The notes: a model not told the origin generated them from the letters alone. Counted from the first letter of the stretch, positions 16,621-25,258 are shown. The stretch: 64,000 bases of DNA from Schaalia sp. lx-260 (GCF_021083645.1 NZ_JAJNRQ010000003.1:1-64000); one strand, 5' to 3'. Made by a program: numbers and translations.

Positions 16621-18354
16621 ATGCCACACCCTCGTCTTTCCCGTATCGTGAGTGGAAATCCTCAGCGTGGAACAATGATCGCCATGCACGGCGTCACTGA
16701 CAACGCTGCTTCTCTTTCCGATTTCGCCCAACACTACAGCACAGAATGGGAAGTGATTTGCCTAGATTCCCTAGGGCACGGACTCTCCCCCGCTTTCACA
16801 AGCGATGAACTCACTTTCCCTTTTGAATCCCTCTACCGCGCAGCCCTCACTGAAGTAGTCGCCGCCGCACGTGAAGCTGATGGAACCGTTGTCCTCTACG
16901 GTCATTCCCTCGGCGGAGCCATCGCTGCCACAATTGCCCACCGTCACAGCGAACTCGTTAGCGCACTCATCCTTGAGGACCCCGCACTCCTGACCGATGA
17001 ACAAAGCGAACTTTACGCTTCTTCTGCCAACGAACTCGCCGCACGCCAAGATCTTGTCAGCGCCCACGTAGGCGAAGCAATCGTCGGCCTCATGGAAAAC
17101 TATCCCTCCTGGCCTCCTTCAGAATACGGCGCATGGGCACAAGGAAAAGTTCAAGTTGATCGTGATTTCGTGCGCACAGGAGTTGTCGGAACTCCACGCG
17201 CACATATCCTCAACGAACTAAACGTTCCTACCCTTTTAGTCACCGGAGACGCCGACGATGTTCTTTTCGGCGCTGAAGGCCTCTCAAAAGTCCAAGAAGC
17301 CCACAATCCTTTCATTCACTGCGTATTCTTACCCGGAACCACGCATACCGTGCGCCGTGACGCTCCCGCCACTTTCTACGAACGCGCCGATGATTTCCTG
17401 GCTTCACTCAACCTACCTGAGCGCCGCCCACCTTTTATCGTCAATGAACTCGCCCATGTTCCCGGTGCGACACCGCCTCAAACCACATGGGACGTACCCG
17501 CACTGCGCAAACGCGGCGATGACCTACTCGGCGAAGAATTACCCGAAGTCGAAGGCATCACACGTGAAAGCGTGACATACAAAAACGTGCCAATGCAGGT
17601 ACATCGCCCTGAAGGGCCAGTGCGTGCAGCAGTACTTTCCATCCATGGCGGCGGTTTTATTGCCGGACGCGCACGCTTTGACGATACTCGCAACGGAGAA
17701 CTCTCCCATGCCATCGGTTCCGCGCTTGTCGTCAGTCCAGATTATCGTCTTGCGCCAGAACATCCCTTCCCTGCTGGGGTTGAGGATTGCTTAATTGCTT
17801 GGGAATACCTCGAAAAGGAAGCACCCGGCGTGCCCGTAATTCTTTACGGTGATAGTGCTGGTGCTGGCCTTGTCAGCCAATGCATCACAGCACTTGCTCG
17901 CAAACGCGCTGGCGGCCCGGCCACGGATGCTTCACAGAGCATTGAACGTCGCCTAGATGCCGTTATCTCTATCGAACCATGTATTGACCCGCAGATGACA
18001 TCTCATTCATACCGCACCTGCAAGGAAGGGCCGCTGTGGACCGCCGAGGCAGCAAAACACGCCTGGGCACATTATCTTGGCACGGCACATCCGTATGAGG
18101 TTCACAGCTCAGTGAACCTGATTGCTGACTTCATGGCACCGACTTTCGTTGTTGTGAATCCAACCGACCCCTTACGCGATGAAGGAATCGCGTGGGCAAC
18201 CGACCTGGCCGACGCAGGCGTAGCCGTAGAAATGCACATGCTTATGGGGACAATCCACGGTACTCCAGCCACGCTCGGCTCACAAACCTGGGCACATCTG
18301 TGCTCGCTCATTTCCCACTTCCTCACCACGAATGTGGCGGGACTAGGAGAATAA
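16621..18354 (+). CDS. Two-domain alpha/beta hydrolase (serine hydrolase + HSL-type esterase)
   Basis: 577 aa from ATG 16621, chosen because GGAGG at 16611-16615 lies 5 nt upstream; a GTG at 16597 and ATG at 16618 are weaker choices. Domain 1 (about 1-260) is an alpha/beta hydrolase with nucleophile elbow GHSLGG (Ser96), an acid in TGDADDVLF and a His in GTTHTVRRD. Domain 2 (about 300-577) is an HSL-type esterase with oxyanion motif HGGGF (about 342), nucleophile GDSAGAG (Ser412), acid in NPTDPLRDEG and His in GTIHGTP. Both triads look intact. No signal peptide, so cytoplasmic. It is followed after 2 nt by a sugar-porter MFS gene, suggesting hydrolysis of an imported esterified compound. Two complete hydrolase domains in one chain is unusual; there is no stop or frameshift at the junction. 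Confidence 0.85.
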   Translation: MPHPRLSRIVSGNPQRGTMIAMHGVTDNAASLSDFAQHYSTEWEVICLDSLGHGLSPAFTSDELTFPFESLYRAALTEVVAAAREADGTVVLYGHSLGGAIAATIAHRHSELVSALILEDPALLTDEQSELYASSANELAARQDLVSAHVGEAIVGLMENYPSWPPSEYGAWAQGKVQVDRDFVRTGVVGTPRAHILNELNVPTLLVTGDADDVLFGAEGLSKVQEAHNPFIHCVFLPGTTHTVRRDAPATFYERADDFLASLNLPERRPPFIVNELAHVPGATPPQTTWDVPALRKRGDDLLGEELPEVEGITRESVTYKNVPMQVHRPEGPVRAAVLSIHGGGFIAGRARFDDTRNGELSHAIGSALVVSPDYRLAPEHPFPAGVEDCLIAWEYLEKEAPGVPVILYGDSAGAGLVSQCITALARKRAGGPATDASQSIERRLDAVISIEPCIDPQMTSHSYRTCKEGPLWTAEAAKHAWAHYLGTAHPYEVHSSVNLIADFMAPTFVVVNPTDPLRDEGIAWATDLADAGVAVEMHMLMGTIHGTPATLGSQTWAHLCSLISHFLTTNVAGLGE

Positions 18355-18356
18355 AT

Positions 18357-19769
18357 ATGTCAACATCTTCATCTAACAAACTCCTCCAAGTCTCCATTGC
18401 GGCGGCTTTGGGTGGATTCCTCTTTGGCTTCGATGTTGCCGTTATCAACGGTACGATCGGATCTTTCTCAGGCACAGCAACTGGTTTCGGCCTGTCCTCT
18501 CTCATGACAGGAATTGTTGTTTCTATCGTGAGTCTTGGTGCCGCTGTAGGCGCTCTCTTAGCAGGTGGTGCCGCTAACCGCTTCGGACGTATCCGCGTCA
18601 TGATTGCTGCAGCGATTTTCTTTGCGATTTCTGCGCTCATGTCAGGTCTTTCTTTCGACGTGTGGCAGCTTATCGGCTGGCGACTCCTTGGTGGTTTAGG
18701 TGTCGGCATTGCCGCCGTTATCGCTCCGGCCTACATCGCTGAAATCGCCCCGGCTGATAAGCGTGGACGACTCGGCACCCTTCAGCAGCTCGCTATCGCC
18801 GTTGGTATTTTCGGCTCTTTCATCTCTAATTTCGTTCTTGTGAAAATCACAGGTTCAGCCGACGCGGTAAGCCTCTTTGGACTTACAACCTGGCGTTGGA
18901 TGTTTATTGTTGAACTGCTCCCAGCGATTCTGTATGGACTTTTCGTTCTACGCCTTCCTGAGTCCCCGCGTTTCCTTGTCTCTATCGGTAAGGAAGATGA
19001 AGCAGCAGCGATCATTGCTGCCACCGGCGCAGATAAGGACCCTGTTGGTCGTGTACGCGAAATCCGTTCTTCACTGGACACCGACCATCGCCCACGCTTT
19101 TCTGACCTCAAGGATTCGAAATACGGTCTTCGTCCCGTGGTGTGGGTTGCTCTGGCTTTTGGTTTCCTCATCCAGATGGCCGGTATTAACAACGTACTCC
19201 TGTACGCCACTGAGCTGTGGCAAACGGTTGGCTTCACAGGTAACACTGCTGTCTTTATTCCCGTTGTCACTTCGATTATCGGCATCGTGATGACACTCAT
19301 CGGCATGGCTGTTATCGATAAGGTAGGCCGTCGCCCGCTCCTACTGTGGGGCGCGGTTGGAATGTTTGCCGCTATGCTGACTTCCGGTATTGCTTTCCTT
19401 CAAGGAACACTCACCCCGGAGGGCACCCTCAACCTTACTGGCCCGTGGGCTGCTGTTGCTCTTATTGCCGTTCACGCCGTTTATGTGATTTTCTGCGGAA
19501 CATGGGGCGTGGTGCTGTGGGTATTCCTCGGTGAAATCTTCCCCAACCAGATCCGTACCGCAGGTTTGGGTCTTGCTACTACCGGTAACTGGATTGGTGG
19601 CACGCTTGTCACAATGCTGTTCCCTGTATTTATGGAGCACCTTGGACTTGCCGGCACTTACTTCTCTTACGCGGTTGTGGGCGCTATCCTCATCTGGCTT
19701 GTTGTCCGTCATATTCCTGAAACAAAGGGCGTTGAGCTTGAGGATATGAGCTACCAGACACGCAAGTAG
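18357..19769 (+). CDS. Sugar-porter family MFS transporter
   Basis: 470 aa from ATG 18357, with AGGAGA at 18345-18350 and 2 nt after the hydrolase stop. Twelve membrane helices are expected. Sugar-porter signatures are present: GGFLFGFDVAVING in helix 1, NRFGRIR after helix 2, RLLGGLGVGIAAVIAPAYIAEIAPADKRG, LPESPRFL, DKVGRRPLLLWG and the C-terminal PETKGVELE. These are proton-coupled importers of hexoses, pentoses or polyols; the exact sugar cannot be read. Operon with the two-domain hydrolase and likely under the divergent GntR protein. A terminator follows at 19804-19840. Confidence 0.92.
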   Translation: MSTSSSNKLLQVSIAAALGGFLFGFDVAVINGTIGSFSGTATGFGLSSLMTGIVVSIVSLGAAVGALLAGGAANRFGRIRVMIAAAIFFAISALMSGLSFDVWQLIGWRLLGGLGVGIAAVIAPAYIAEIAPADKRGRLGTLQQLAIAVGIFGSFISNFVLVKITGSADAVSLFGLTTWRWMFIVELLPAILYGLFVLRLPESPRFLVSIGKEDEAAAIIAATGADKDPVGRVREIRSSLDTDHRPRFSDLKDSKYGLRPVVWVALAFGFLIQMAGINNVLLYATELWQTVGFTGNTAVFIPVVTSIIGIVMTLIGMAVIDKVGRRPLLLWGAVGMFAAMLTSGIAFLQGTLTPEGTLNLTGPWAAVALIAVHAVYVIFCGTWGVVLWVFLGEIFPNQIRTAGLGLATTGNWIGGTLVTMLFPVFMEHLGLAGTYFSYAVVGAILIWLVVRHIPETKGVELEDMSYQTRK

Positions 19770-19803
19770 AACCGGGGTTTGGATACTCCCAGCTACTTAC
19801 ACG

Positions 19804-19840
19804 AGGCATCCGTCAGTGATTTTTCTGGCGGGTGCCTTTT
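19804..19840 (+). terminator. Terminator of the hydrolase/MFS operon
   Basis: AGGCATCCG (19804-19812) pairs with CGGGTGCCT (19829-19837) with one G-T pair, followed by TTTT. It lies 35 nt after the MFS stop. Confidence 0.75.
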
Positions 19841-19866
19841 GCGTGTTCATTTGACCTACAAAAACT

Positions 19867-19904
19867 AAGTGGTGAGATCACGTTCAGTCCTGATCTCACC
19901 ACTT
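19867..19904 (-). terminator. Terminator of the dehydrogenase gene
   Basis: Perfect 14-bp arms (AAGTGGTGAGATCA at 19867-19880 with its complement at 19891-19904), 10-nt loop. On the minus strand it is followed by AGTTTTTG. It sits 55 nt past the stop of the GpsA-like gene. Confidence 0.85.
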
Positions 19905-19959
19905 ATTGACATTCGTCATTGTATGAAATTCACACTTATTGAGTGCTATGGCCTGCCAG

Positions 19960-21018
19960 CTAACAATTGCTTATCCGGCGAGGTAATGCCGCCTCTTGAA
20001 TCGCTGTCAATGGATCAAGGAGCTCTTGCGGGTCGATTATGCCAGCAACAGCCCGAAGCAGTGGCATATCTTCCAAGGTCAACACATCGCTTTGCTCAAC
20101 AAGAGTCAGAGCCAAGCCAACTGCTGGCACGCCTTCCACAGTCTGCTCCAAGCGTTCCATTTCAGCGAGAGCTTCCTGAGGGTTCTCTCCCTTGCCTAAT
20201 CGCACACCGTACACCTTATTACGCCCAGATAAACCCGTAACTTCTAGGTCACCCACACCGGCTAAACCAAAAGCTGTCTCTGCTTTAGCTCCAAGACTGT
20301 GACCAAGTAAAGACATTTCTTTGACGGCTTGAGCAAAAGCTGCTGCTTTGAGGTTATGGTGAGGAATACCCGTAGCTTCTCCAAGACCATCTGCGATACC
20401 TAAAGCAATCGCGTACACGTTCTTCATTGGCGCACACACTTCCACACCCACTTCATCGTCACTGCTTGCAATCGAGTACAGTGGCGTGCTGGTTCTGGCG
20501 GCAAATTCTTCAGCGAGCGCCCCATCACGGCAAGCAAAGATTGTGGCTGTCGGCATTCCCTCGGCACATTCATTTGCTTTCACCGGTCCCGCAATGGCAA
20601 CAATTGGTGGGACTTCGATGCCTTTTTTCGCTGCGATAGAGCGAATAGCATCTGGAAGTAGCTGAATCACTCCCTCGTCATTTGGGCAAAATCCTTTTGA
20701 TGTGAGCCATAGAGCTTTTGCTTTCGCAATATTCGTAAGTGCTAGCTCTGTTACGCGGGGTACACCTACCGAGGCCACGGACATGACGATGACATCGCTG
20801 CCTGCAAGGGCTGTTTCAATTTCATCTGATCGAAAAGTTGTGACAGCGGCGGGTACGATTGCGCCTGTGCGCGGGTGAGGGCGTTGTTCTTCGATTGCGT
20901 CAATGAGGTGATCGTCAAGCCAGGTTCCCCATAAACGCACGTTCCAACCGGAATCAACCAGAGGTTTACACAGTGCTGAGCCCATTGCTCCAGCACCTAA
21001 GATAGTAATAGTTGCCAT
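19960..21018 (-). CDS. GpsA-like NAD(P)-dependent polyol-phosphate dehydrogenase, substrate uncertain
   Basis: 352 aa. Rossmann motif ILGAGAMGSAL at the N-terminus; conserved family blocks TSKGF, GPVKANECAEGMPTA, APMKNVYAIALGIADGLG (with the catalytic-type Lys) and GLAGVGDLEVT...GRNKVYG. Overall this is the glycerol-3-phosphate dehydrogenase fold and length. The segment that reads ANARTALITRG in E. coli GpsA reads HNLKAAAFAQA here, so the Arg that binds the substrate phosphate is Gln230. That argues for a different substrate or phosphate position. It is downstream of an FGGY kinase on the same strand (93 nt gap), so kinase product to dehydrogenase is the natural order. A normal gpsA is expected elsewhere in the genome. 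Annotating it simply as gpsA would be risky. Confidence 0.8.
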   Translation of the reverse strand: MATITILGAGAMGSALCKPLVDSGWNVRLWGTWLDDHLIDAIEEQRPHPRTGAIVPAAVTTFRSDEIETALAGSDVIVMSVASVGVPRVTELALTNIAKAKALWLTSKGFCPNDEGVIQLLPDAIRSIAAKKGIEVPPIVAIAGPVKANECAEGMPTATIFACRDGALAEEFAARTSTPLYSIASSDDEVGVEVCAPMKNVYAIALGIADGLGEATGIPHHNLKAAAFAQAVKEMSLLGHSLGAKAETAFGLAGVGDLEVTGLSGRNKVYGVRLGKGENPQEALAEMERLEQTVEGVPAVGLALTLVEQSDVLTLEDMPLLRAVAGIIDPQELLDPLTAIQEAALPRRISNC

Positions 21019-21111
21019 TGTAATTTTTTCCTTTCATGTTTTTACTCAAGGCTCAGCCTGCATATATTGCGGCTACTTTGAGATGTGCATATATGTGCTG
21101 TTTTTCTGGTT

Positions 21112-22683
21112 TTATGATCTGTTTTCTTCTTGTCGGACAACGCCATCGAGTTCGGTGAAAAGTTCTTGTAGTACGGGGTAAATCTTGGCTTGTATTGCTC
21201 CGATTTTCCGGTAGGCATCATGATTGTCCATGTTGGGTTCAATTGTTTGCCCAAAGGTAGCCATTGCTTTTGCTGAGGCTGCGACATCAGGTAGTCCTCT
21301 ATCAGTGCCAGATGAGTGCGCGTTAATGCCTGCCATTGCGAGTACGGCGGCGCCGAGTGCGGAAACTTCATCGGCTATGCATACGGTGAGTGGGACCCCT
21401 ACCACGTCAGCCATCATTTGTCGCCACAGTGGTGATCGTGTGCCTCCACCCATGATGCGTAGTTCTGTGATTGGAATGCCGGAGGCTGATTCAAGGAAAT
21501 CGAGGTTACGACGCATTTCAAGGCAGATTGATTCCATCACTGAACGATACAGGTGTGCGCGTCCGTGGGTTCCTCGCCAGCCGATAACAGCGCCACGAGC
21601 TTTTGCGTCCCAGTAGGGGGATTGGACGGCGTTCCAGTAGGGCAAAGTGAGTAGGCCTTCTGCGCCTGGGGTAATTTTTGAGGCCATGAGGTCCTCGTAT
21701 GCTACGTCCGTGTTGCCGGGGTTGTCGGGGTCGGCGAAAGTTTTGCGTACCCAGTCAGCTAGGTATGATCCTGATGATTGCAGCACTTCCATCACGTAGT
21801 GGTCGGGAATGCCTGAAACATGGGTGCGGAATGCTGGGTGATAAATGTATTGGTCGGATTCAATACCCGCGTTTACTGCGGTACCCATGTTGAGGTAGCC
21901 CACGCCTGGATCTACAGCGGCTGCTCCGATTCCTGCGGCTTGACCATCACCAAGACCTGCGATTACAGGAATGTCGTGTGAGAGTTTCCATTCTTTTGTC
22001 AGTTCAGTGCGGATTTTGCACATTTTTGTTGCTGGAGGGATCAGTTGAGGCATTTGTTCTTGGCTCACTCCGGCGATTTCAAGGAGTTCGCTGGACCAGG
22101 TGCGTGCTCGGATGTCAAAGAGTCCCAGTGAGTCAGCAGCGGCTGTGGAGGATAGCCAGTGGCCGGTCAGGTTAAAGGAGATGTAGCCGAGGACGTCTAC
22201 CACGCGGTCGGCTTTTTCTAAGATTTCGGGCTTCTTTTCTTTGAGCCAGGCCATTTTGTAGATTGCTGGTGTCACGCCTGCGGGTTTACCAGAGAGTTGG
22301 TGTATGTGACTGTTGCCGTATTCAGCGATCTGGTCGATTGCACGCCCGTCAAGCCAGAGGATTCCGTGAGCCAGTGGGGTTCCGTCTTCTGTAAAGGGAG
22401 CAAAACTTTCACGTTGATGTGTCAGGCCGATTGCGCAGATTCGGTCGCGGTCACGTTGGTCAAGTGATGCGAGGACTTCACTGATGGTTTCGTGGGTTGT
22501 TTCCCACCATAGGCGCGGATCGTGTTCGTAAAAGTCCATAGCTGGAGTTAAAAGTGGGATGGGACGTTTAGCTGTTGCCCATACGTTTCCGTCTGCATCA
22601 ACGATGATTGCTTTCGTTGATTGTGTTGAGGAATCTACTGCGATAACGAGTGGCCCGTCTGTGAGTCGTTTCTGAGTTGTCAT
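21112..22683 (-). CDS. FGGY-family carbohydrate (polyol) kinase, xylulokinase-like
   Basis: 523 aa. ATP-dependent sugar or polyol kinase: N-terminal VIAVDSSTQSTKAIIVD phosphate loop, GLTHQRESFAPF, WLDGRAIDQI, VIAGLGDGQAAGIGAA, YLNMGTAVNAG and the C-terminal MGGGTRSPLWRQMMADV. It resembles xylulokinase more than glycerol kinase, but FGGY substrates cannot be told from motifs. The ATG at 22683 has AAAGG 7 nt upstream. The GpsA-like dehydrogenase follows 93 nt downstream. With the nearby esterase, sugar porter and MHS transporter it suggests a polyol or ketose degradation locus. Confidence 0.88.
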   Translation of the reverse strand: MTTQKRLTDGPLVIAVDSSTQSTKAIIVDADGNVWATAKRPIPLLTPAMDFYEHDPRLWWETTHETISEVLASLDQRDRDRICAIGLTHQRESFAPFTEDGTPLAHGILWLDGRAIDQIAEYGNSHIHQLSGKPAGVTPAIYKMAWLKEKKPEILEKADRVVDVLGYISFNLTGHWLSSTAAADSLGLFDIRARTWSSELLEIAGVSQEQMPQLIPPATKMCKIRTELTKEWKLSHDIPVIAGLGDGQAAGIGAAAVDPGVGYLNMGTAVNAGIESDQYIYHPAFRTHVSGIPDHYVMEVLQSSGSYLADWVRKTFADPDNPGNTDVAYEDLMASKITPGAEGLLTLPYWNAVQSPYWDAKARGAVIGWRGTHGRAHLYRSVMESICLEMRRNLDFLESASGIPITELRIMGGGTRSPLWRQMMADVVGVPLTVCIADEVSALGAAVLAMAGINAHSSGTDRGLPDVAASAKAMATFGQTIEPNMDNHDAYRKIGAIQAKIYPVLQELFTELDGVVRQEENRS

Positions 22684-23165
22684 TTTGTTACCTTTCGTGA
22701 TCTTCTTTGACCAGTGCGGGAACGCACACAGAAATAGTAACGTAGATTCTGTTAATTATCACAGGTTTTATGAGAATAAAAGGATGGTGGGGCGCTCGCC
22801 ACACAAGAGTATTTCTTCAACTTGCCTAAGAAATAAAAAGAGATATGCAAGTAATACAGCGAAAACTGAGGGGGTGCGGGGTGAGCATATCCGCCTCATA
22901 TTTCCGCAGGTACAGAAAATTGCTGCCGTTTTTCAAACAGGTAGGAATGATATTACCGCCGGGTAAATTTTGGCCTATCGCCAAGTATTTGAGGAAATAA
23001 CTGAAAGTTTCAGCCCATAAACCATCGTAATAAACAAAAATTCACAAATATTATGTGAAAGATCAAAAAGCGTACAATAATTAGATTTCAAGTTTTCGCA
23101 TTCTGATCTGAAATGTCACATCGCCAGAAAATGTAAATATTGAAGAAGTGAGAAGCAATATATTA
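22684..23165. other. Divergent intergenic region between the kinase and the MHS transporter
   Basis: No sound gene. Two short perfect inverted repeats are visible: CTGAAA-g-TTTCAG at 23001-23013 and TTCACA-7 nt-TGTGAA at 23041-23059. Either could be an operator for the divergent kinase or transporter transcripts. Sequence is A+T-rich around them, as expected of a promoter region. Confidence 0.4.
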
Positions 23166-23438
23166 ATGAAGCATCACATTCGACTGGATGCTAAATTACT
23201 TTTCGTGGAAAGTAATATGCTGCTCCTCTTGACCTCACTTGTCATGGCACGATTCCTTATATGGATTGTTGCCAATAATTCACTATCGGAGAACGCAAAG
23301 GTTATCACAGCATATTTTTTCCGTGTGCAAAGCTTGTCGCTCCATACACTAGAGCAGTTCTTCGCCGTACTTGGCACGGGCGAGCGCGAAAAACTCGACT
23401 CTTTGCCCCGCCCCTCACTAGTGGAGAACGTATCATGA
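23166..23438 (+). CDS. Small uncharacterised ORF overlapping the MHS transporter start
   Basis: 90 aa from ATG 23166 (an upstream GTG at 23148 is also in frame). It contains one hydrophobic stretch (MLLLLTSLVMARFLIWIVA) and an amphipathic tail ending in LEQFFAVLGTGEREKLDSL. The stop overlaps the next ATG as ATGA, the arrangement of translationally coupled genes. No family is recognised; the tail vaguely recalls the last helix of MarR-type regulators, so it might be a decayed gene. No good ribosome-binding site is seen for it. It may be a chance frame. Confidence 0.25.
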   Translation: MKHHIRLDAKLLFVESNMLLLLTSLVMARFLIWIVANNSLSENAKVITAYFFRVQSLSLHTLEQFFAVLGTGEREKLDSLPRPSLVENVS

Positions 23439-24724
23439 GGACCGAATACAGTAAACGCAGCCTTTCCATGTTTATTGCTGCCAGCGGCACCATCATTGAG
23501 TGGTTTGATTATTCGCTCTTTTTCTATCTTGCAATGTCTTTGAGTCATACTTTCTATCCAGAAATGGATTCTTCCCTGCTCATTGTGTTAGGGACCGGTT
23601 CAGTGGGTTTCCTTTTTCGTCCGTTGGGCGCGGTTGTTTTTGGGCATATCGGGGACGCGAAAGGCCGTACTGTCTCGTTAGTGATTTCAGCGGGGTTAAT
23701 GTCGCTTTCTATGCTTGGCATTGCTTTGATGCCTGGATATGACACTATAGGAATTTGGGGTGGTGTAGCGGTCCTTCTTTTGCGTGCTCTCGCAGGTTTT
23801 TCGGTGGGGGCAGAGTACACCGGAATCATGGTGTACCTGATGGAAAGCGCTCGTCCTCATCGGCGTGCTTTAACCGCTAGCTGGGCAGCTGCTAATTCAG
23901 AAATTGGTGCTTTGCTAGCAGTTGGCTCATCTGCGATTACAACTTCCATCGTAGGTTCTGCTGCTCTTAATACGTGGGCATGGCGTATTCCTTTCATATG
24001 TGGAGCGATACTTGCTGCCATCATGCTGCCCTTACGTAAATTCATGGTGGAAAGTCCTGCCATGCACAAAAAAGCAACTGAAATGCGCAGTGAAATTGTC
24101 GGTAAGAAAGAAGGTCCACTCACCTATGTTCTGCGACATCAGCGACGCTCAATGCTGGTAACTTTTCTTATTTCTACCGTCGGTTCAGCGACCTATTTCC
24201 TTACCATTACCTACTTGCCGACCTATATTGAAACCGTTGATTCTGGTGACAGTCAGATGGCACTCAATTACGGGATTATCGCGGCAGTGTCAGCAATCCT
24301 TGTCACACCATTTTTTGGCCTTTTGTCGGATCTTATTGGCAGGCGACGCTCATTTACAGTACTGCTCGTAGCGGTTATTACACTGGCCATCCCCGGATAT
24401 AGCCTGCTGACCTCACCGAATATTCTTGTTCTTGCAGGAGCGGTGGCTGTACTGGCAATTCCCGCTGCCGGGTGGAGTGCTGCTGCTGCGAGCGCTATTC
24501 CTGAGCAGTTTCCCACGCAAGGTCGTTATTCTGGAATGGCCATTGGCTACAATCTTGCCACTGTAATTTTCGGTGGATTGACTCCGCCTTTGGTCACGTG
24601 GCTTATCCAGAGTACCGGGCATGTGCTTGCTCCTGCTTTTTATGCGAGTGCCGTCGCAATTATCGCTGGTATTCCTGCCATCATCCTCATGGGTGATACG
24701 GTCAAGGATCAGAAACGGAAGTGA
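23435..24724 (+). CDS. MHS-family MFS transporter (metabolite:H+ symporter)
   Basis: 429 aa. Family signs: opening IAASGTIIEWFDYSLFFYLA, RPLGAVVFGHIGDAKGRTVSL, LLLRALAGFSVGAEYTGIMVYLMESARPHRRA and FGLLSDLIGRRRSF. MHS proteins (KgtP, ShiA, ProP relatives) import organic acids or osmolytes with protons. The start at 23435 has GGAG 8 nt upstream. The last codons and stop lie in a 24-bp sequence repeated 3.5 kb downstream at the end of the bacteriocin ATPase gene. Substrate unknown; a link with the divergent kinase/dehydrogenase is possible. Confidence 0.88.
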   Translation: MRTEYSKRSLSMFIAASGTIIEWFDYSLFFYLAMSLSHTFYPEMDSSLLIVLGTGSVGFLFRPLGAVVFGHIGDAKGRTVSLVISAGLMSLSMLGIALMPGYDTIGIWGGVAVLLLRALAGFSVGAEYTGIMVYLMESARPHRRALTASWAAANSEIGALLAVGSSAITTSIVGSAALNTWAWRIPFICGAILAAIMLPLRKFMVESPAMHKKATEMRSEIVGKKEGPLTYVLRHQRRSMLVTFLISTVGSATYFLTITYLPTYIETVDSGDSQMALNYGIIAAVSAILVTPFFGLLSDLIGRRRSFTVLLVAVITLAIPGYSLLTSPNILVLAGAVAVLAIPAAGWSAAAASAIPEQFPTQGRYSGMAIGYNLATVIFGGLTPPLVTWLIQSTGHVLAPAFYASAVAIIAGIPAIILMGDTVKDQKRK

Positions 24725-24737
24725 CGATGAGCGCGAG
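24714..24737 (+). repeat. Left copy of 24-bp direct repeat flanking the bacteriocin cassette
   Basis: Begins AACGGAAGTGA and ends GATGAGCGCGAG; matches 28181-28204 at 23 of 24 positions (mismatch at the 12th base, C here, A in the right copy). It covers the last codons and stop of the MHS transporter gene. Sequence on either side of the two copies is unrelated. Confidence 0.9.
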
Positions 24738-24875
24738 CAGCACTTATCAGCGTAAAAGCACAATTTCAGTGACATAGGCGTCCGTCGTATTATCACCAAT
24801 CAATAGGAAAATTTTTAAGGAATATAAGACAAAATTTGAAAAAGCGCTTGCGGACGATTTCTGCGCATTGTAAAT

Positions 24876-24924
24876 TGAGTCTTGGGATACCCATTGCTCC
24901 AACAAAGATGTACCCCAAGACTCA
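24876..24924 (+). promoter_or_regulatory. Leader hairpin upstream of the bacteriocin gene
   Basis: TGAGTCTTGGG (24876-24886) pairs perfectly with CCCAAGACTCA (24914-24924), and TAC/GTA extend the stem inward after one mismatch. It ends 40 nt before the prebacteriocin ATG. No T run follows, so it is more likely a leader structure, protein site or mRNA stabiliser than a terminator. Confidence 0.55.
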
Positions 24925-24964
24925 TAAGATTCGCCACCGCTTTACCCAACGAAGGGAAAGGCCC

Positions 24965-25258
24965 ATGTTTCATAAAGTAAAGAAAACAAGTGCAGCAGTA
25001 TTACTGTCACTCATCGTTCTCACCGGCAGCATAGGCATAGCCCACGCTGAAGTAGTGTACTACAAAGGACTAGCCGTAAACTGGGACCACGGTCGCACAC
25101 TGCTTATTTACAGCTACTCTGACGTAAATACAAAATATTTTGAACACGCTACCACCGCTAATAGCACAACATCCGGATGGAAAAAACCTGGAGTTCGCGC
25201 ATATGCCAAGCAGTACATAGGCGCATCACCTGCAAGCGCATACTGGGATTGCCGCTAA
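24965..25258 (+). CDS. Lactococcin 972-family bacteriocin precursor
   Basis: 97 aa from ATG 24965, which follows AGGGAAAGG. The upstream in-frame extension is rejected because the signal peptide starts here: residues 1-28 (KVKK, hydrophobic core, AHA) with cleavage before Glu29. The mature peptide would be about 69 residues, close to the 66 of lactococcin 972. It starts EVVYYKGLAVNWDHG, is rich in Tyr, Ser, Thr and Gly, and ends SAYWDCR. Lactococcin 972 is Sec-secreted and blocks septum formation by binding lipid II; the same target here is inference. The two following genes are the membrane protein and ATPase that accompany this bacteriocin family. No lantibiotic or disulfide motif; a single Cys lies near the end. 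Confidence 0.88.
   Translation: MFHKVKKTSAAVLLSLIVLTGSIGIAHAEVVYYKGLAVNWDHGRTLLIYSYSDVNTKYFEHATTANSTTSGWKKPGVRAYAKQYIGASPASAYWDCR

Noticed and set aside
18192-18356. N-terminal extension of the sugar porter by 55 codons
   Set aside because: It overlaps the hydrolase gene and reads as basic, low-quality sequence; ATG 18357 has a good Shine-Dalgarno and begins the normal transporter N-terminus.
24836-24964. 43-codon N-terminal extension of the bacteriocin precursor
   Set aside because: The extension is basic and non-secretory and runs through the leader hairpin; the signal peptide begins at ATG 24965.
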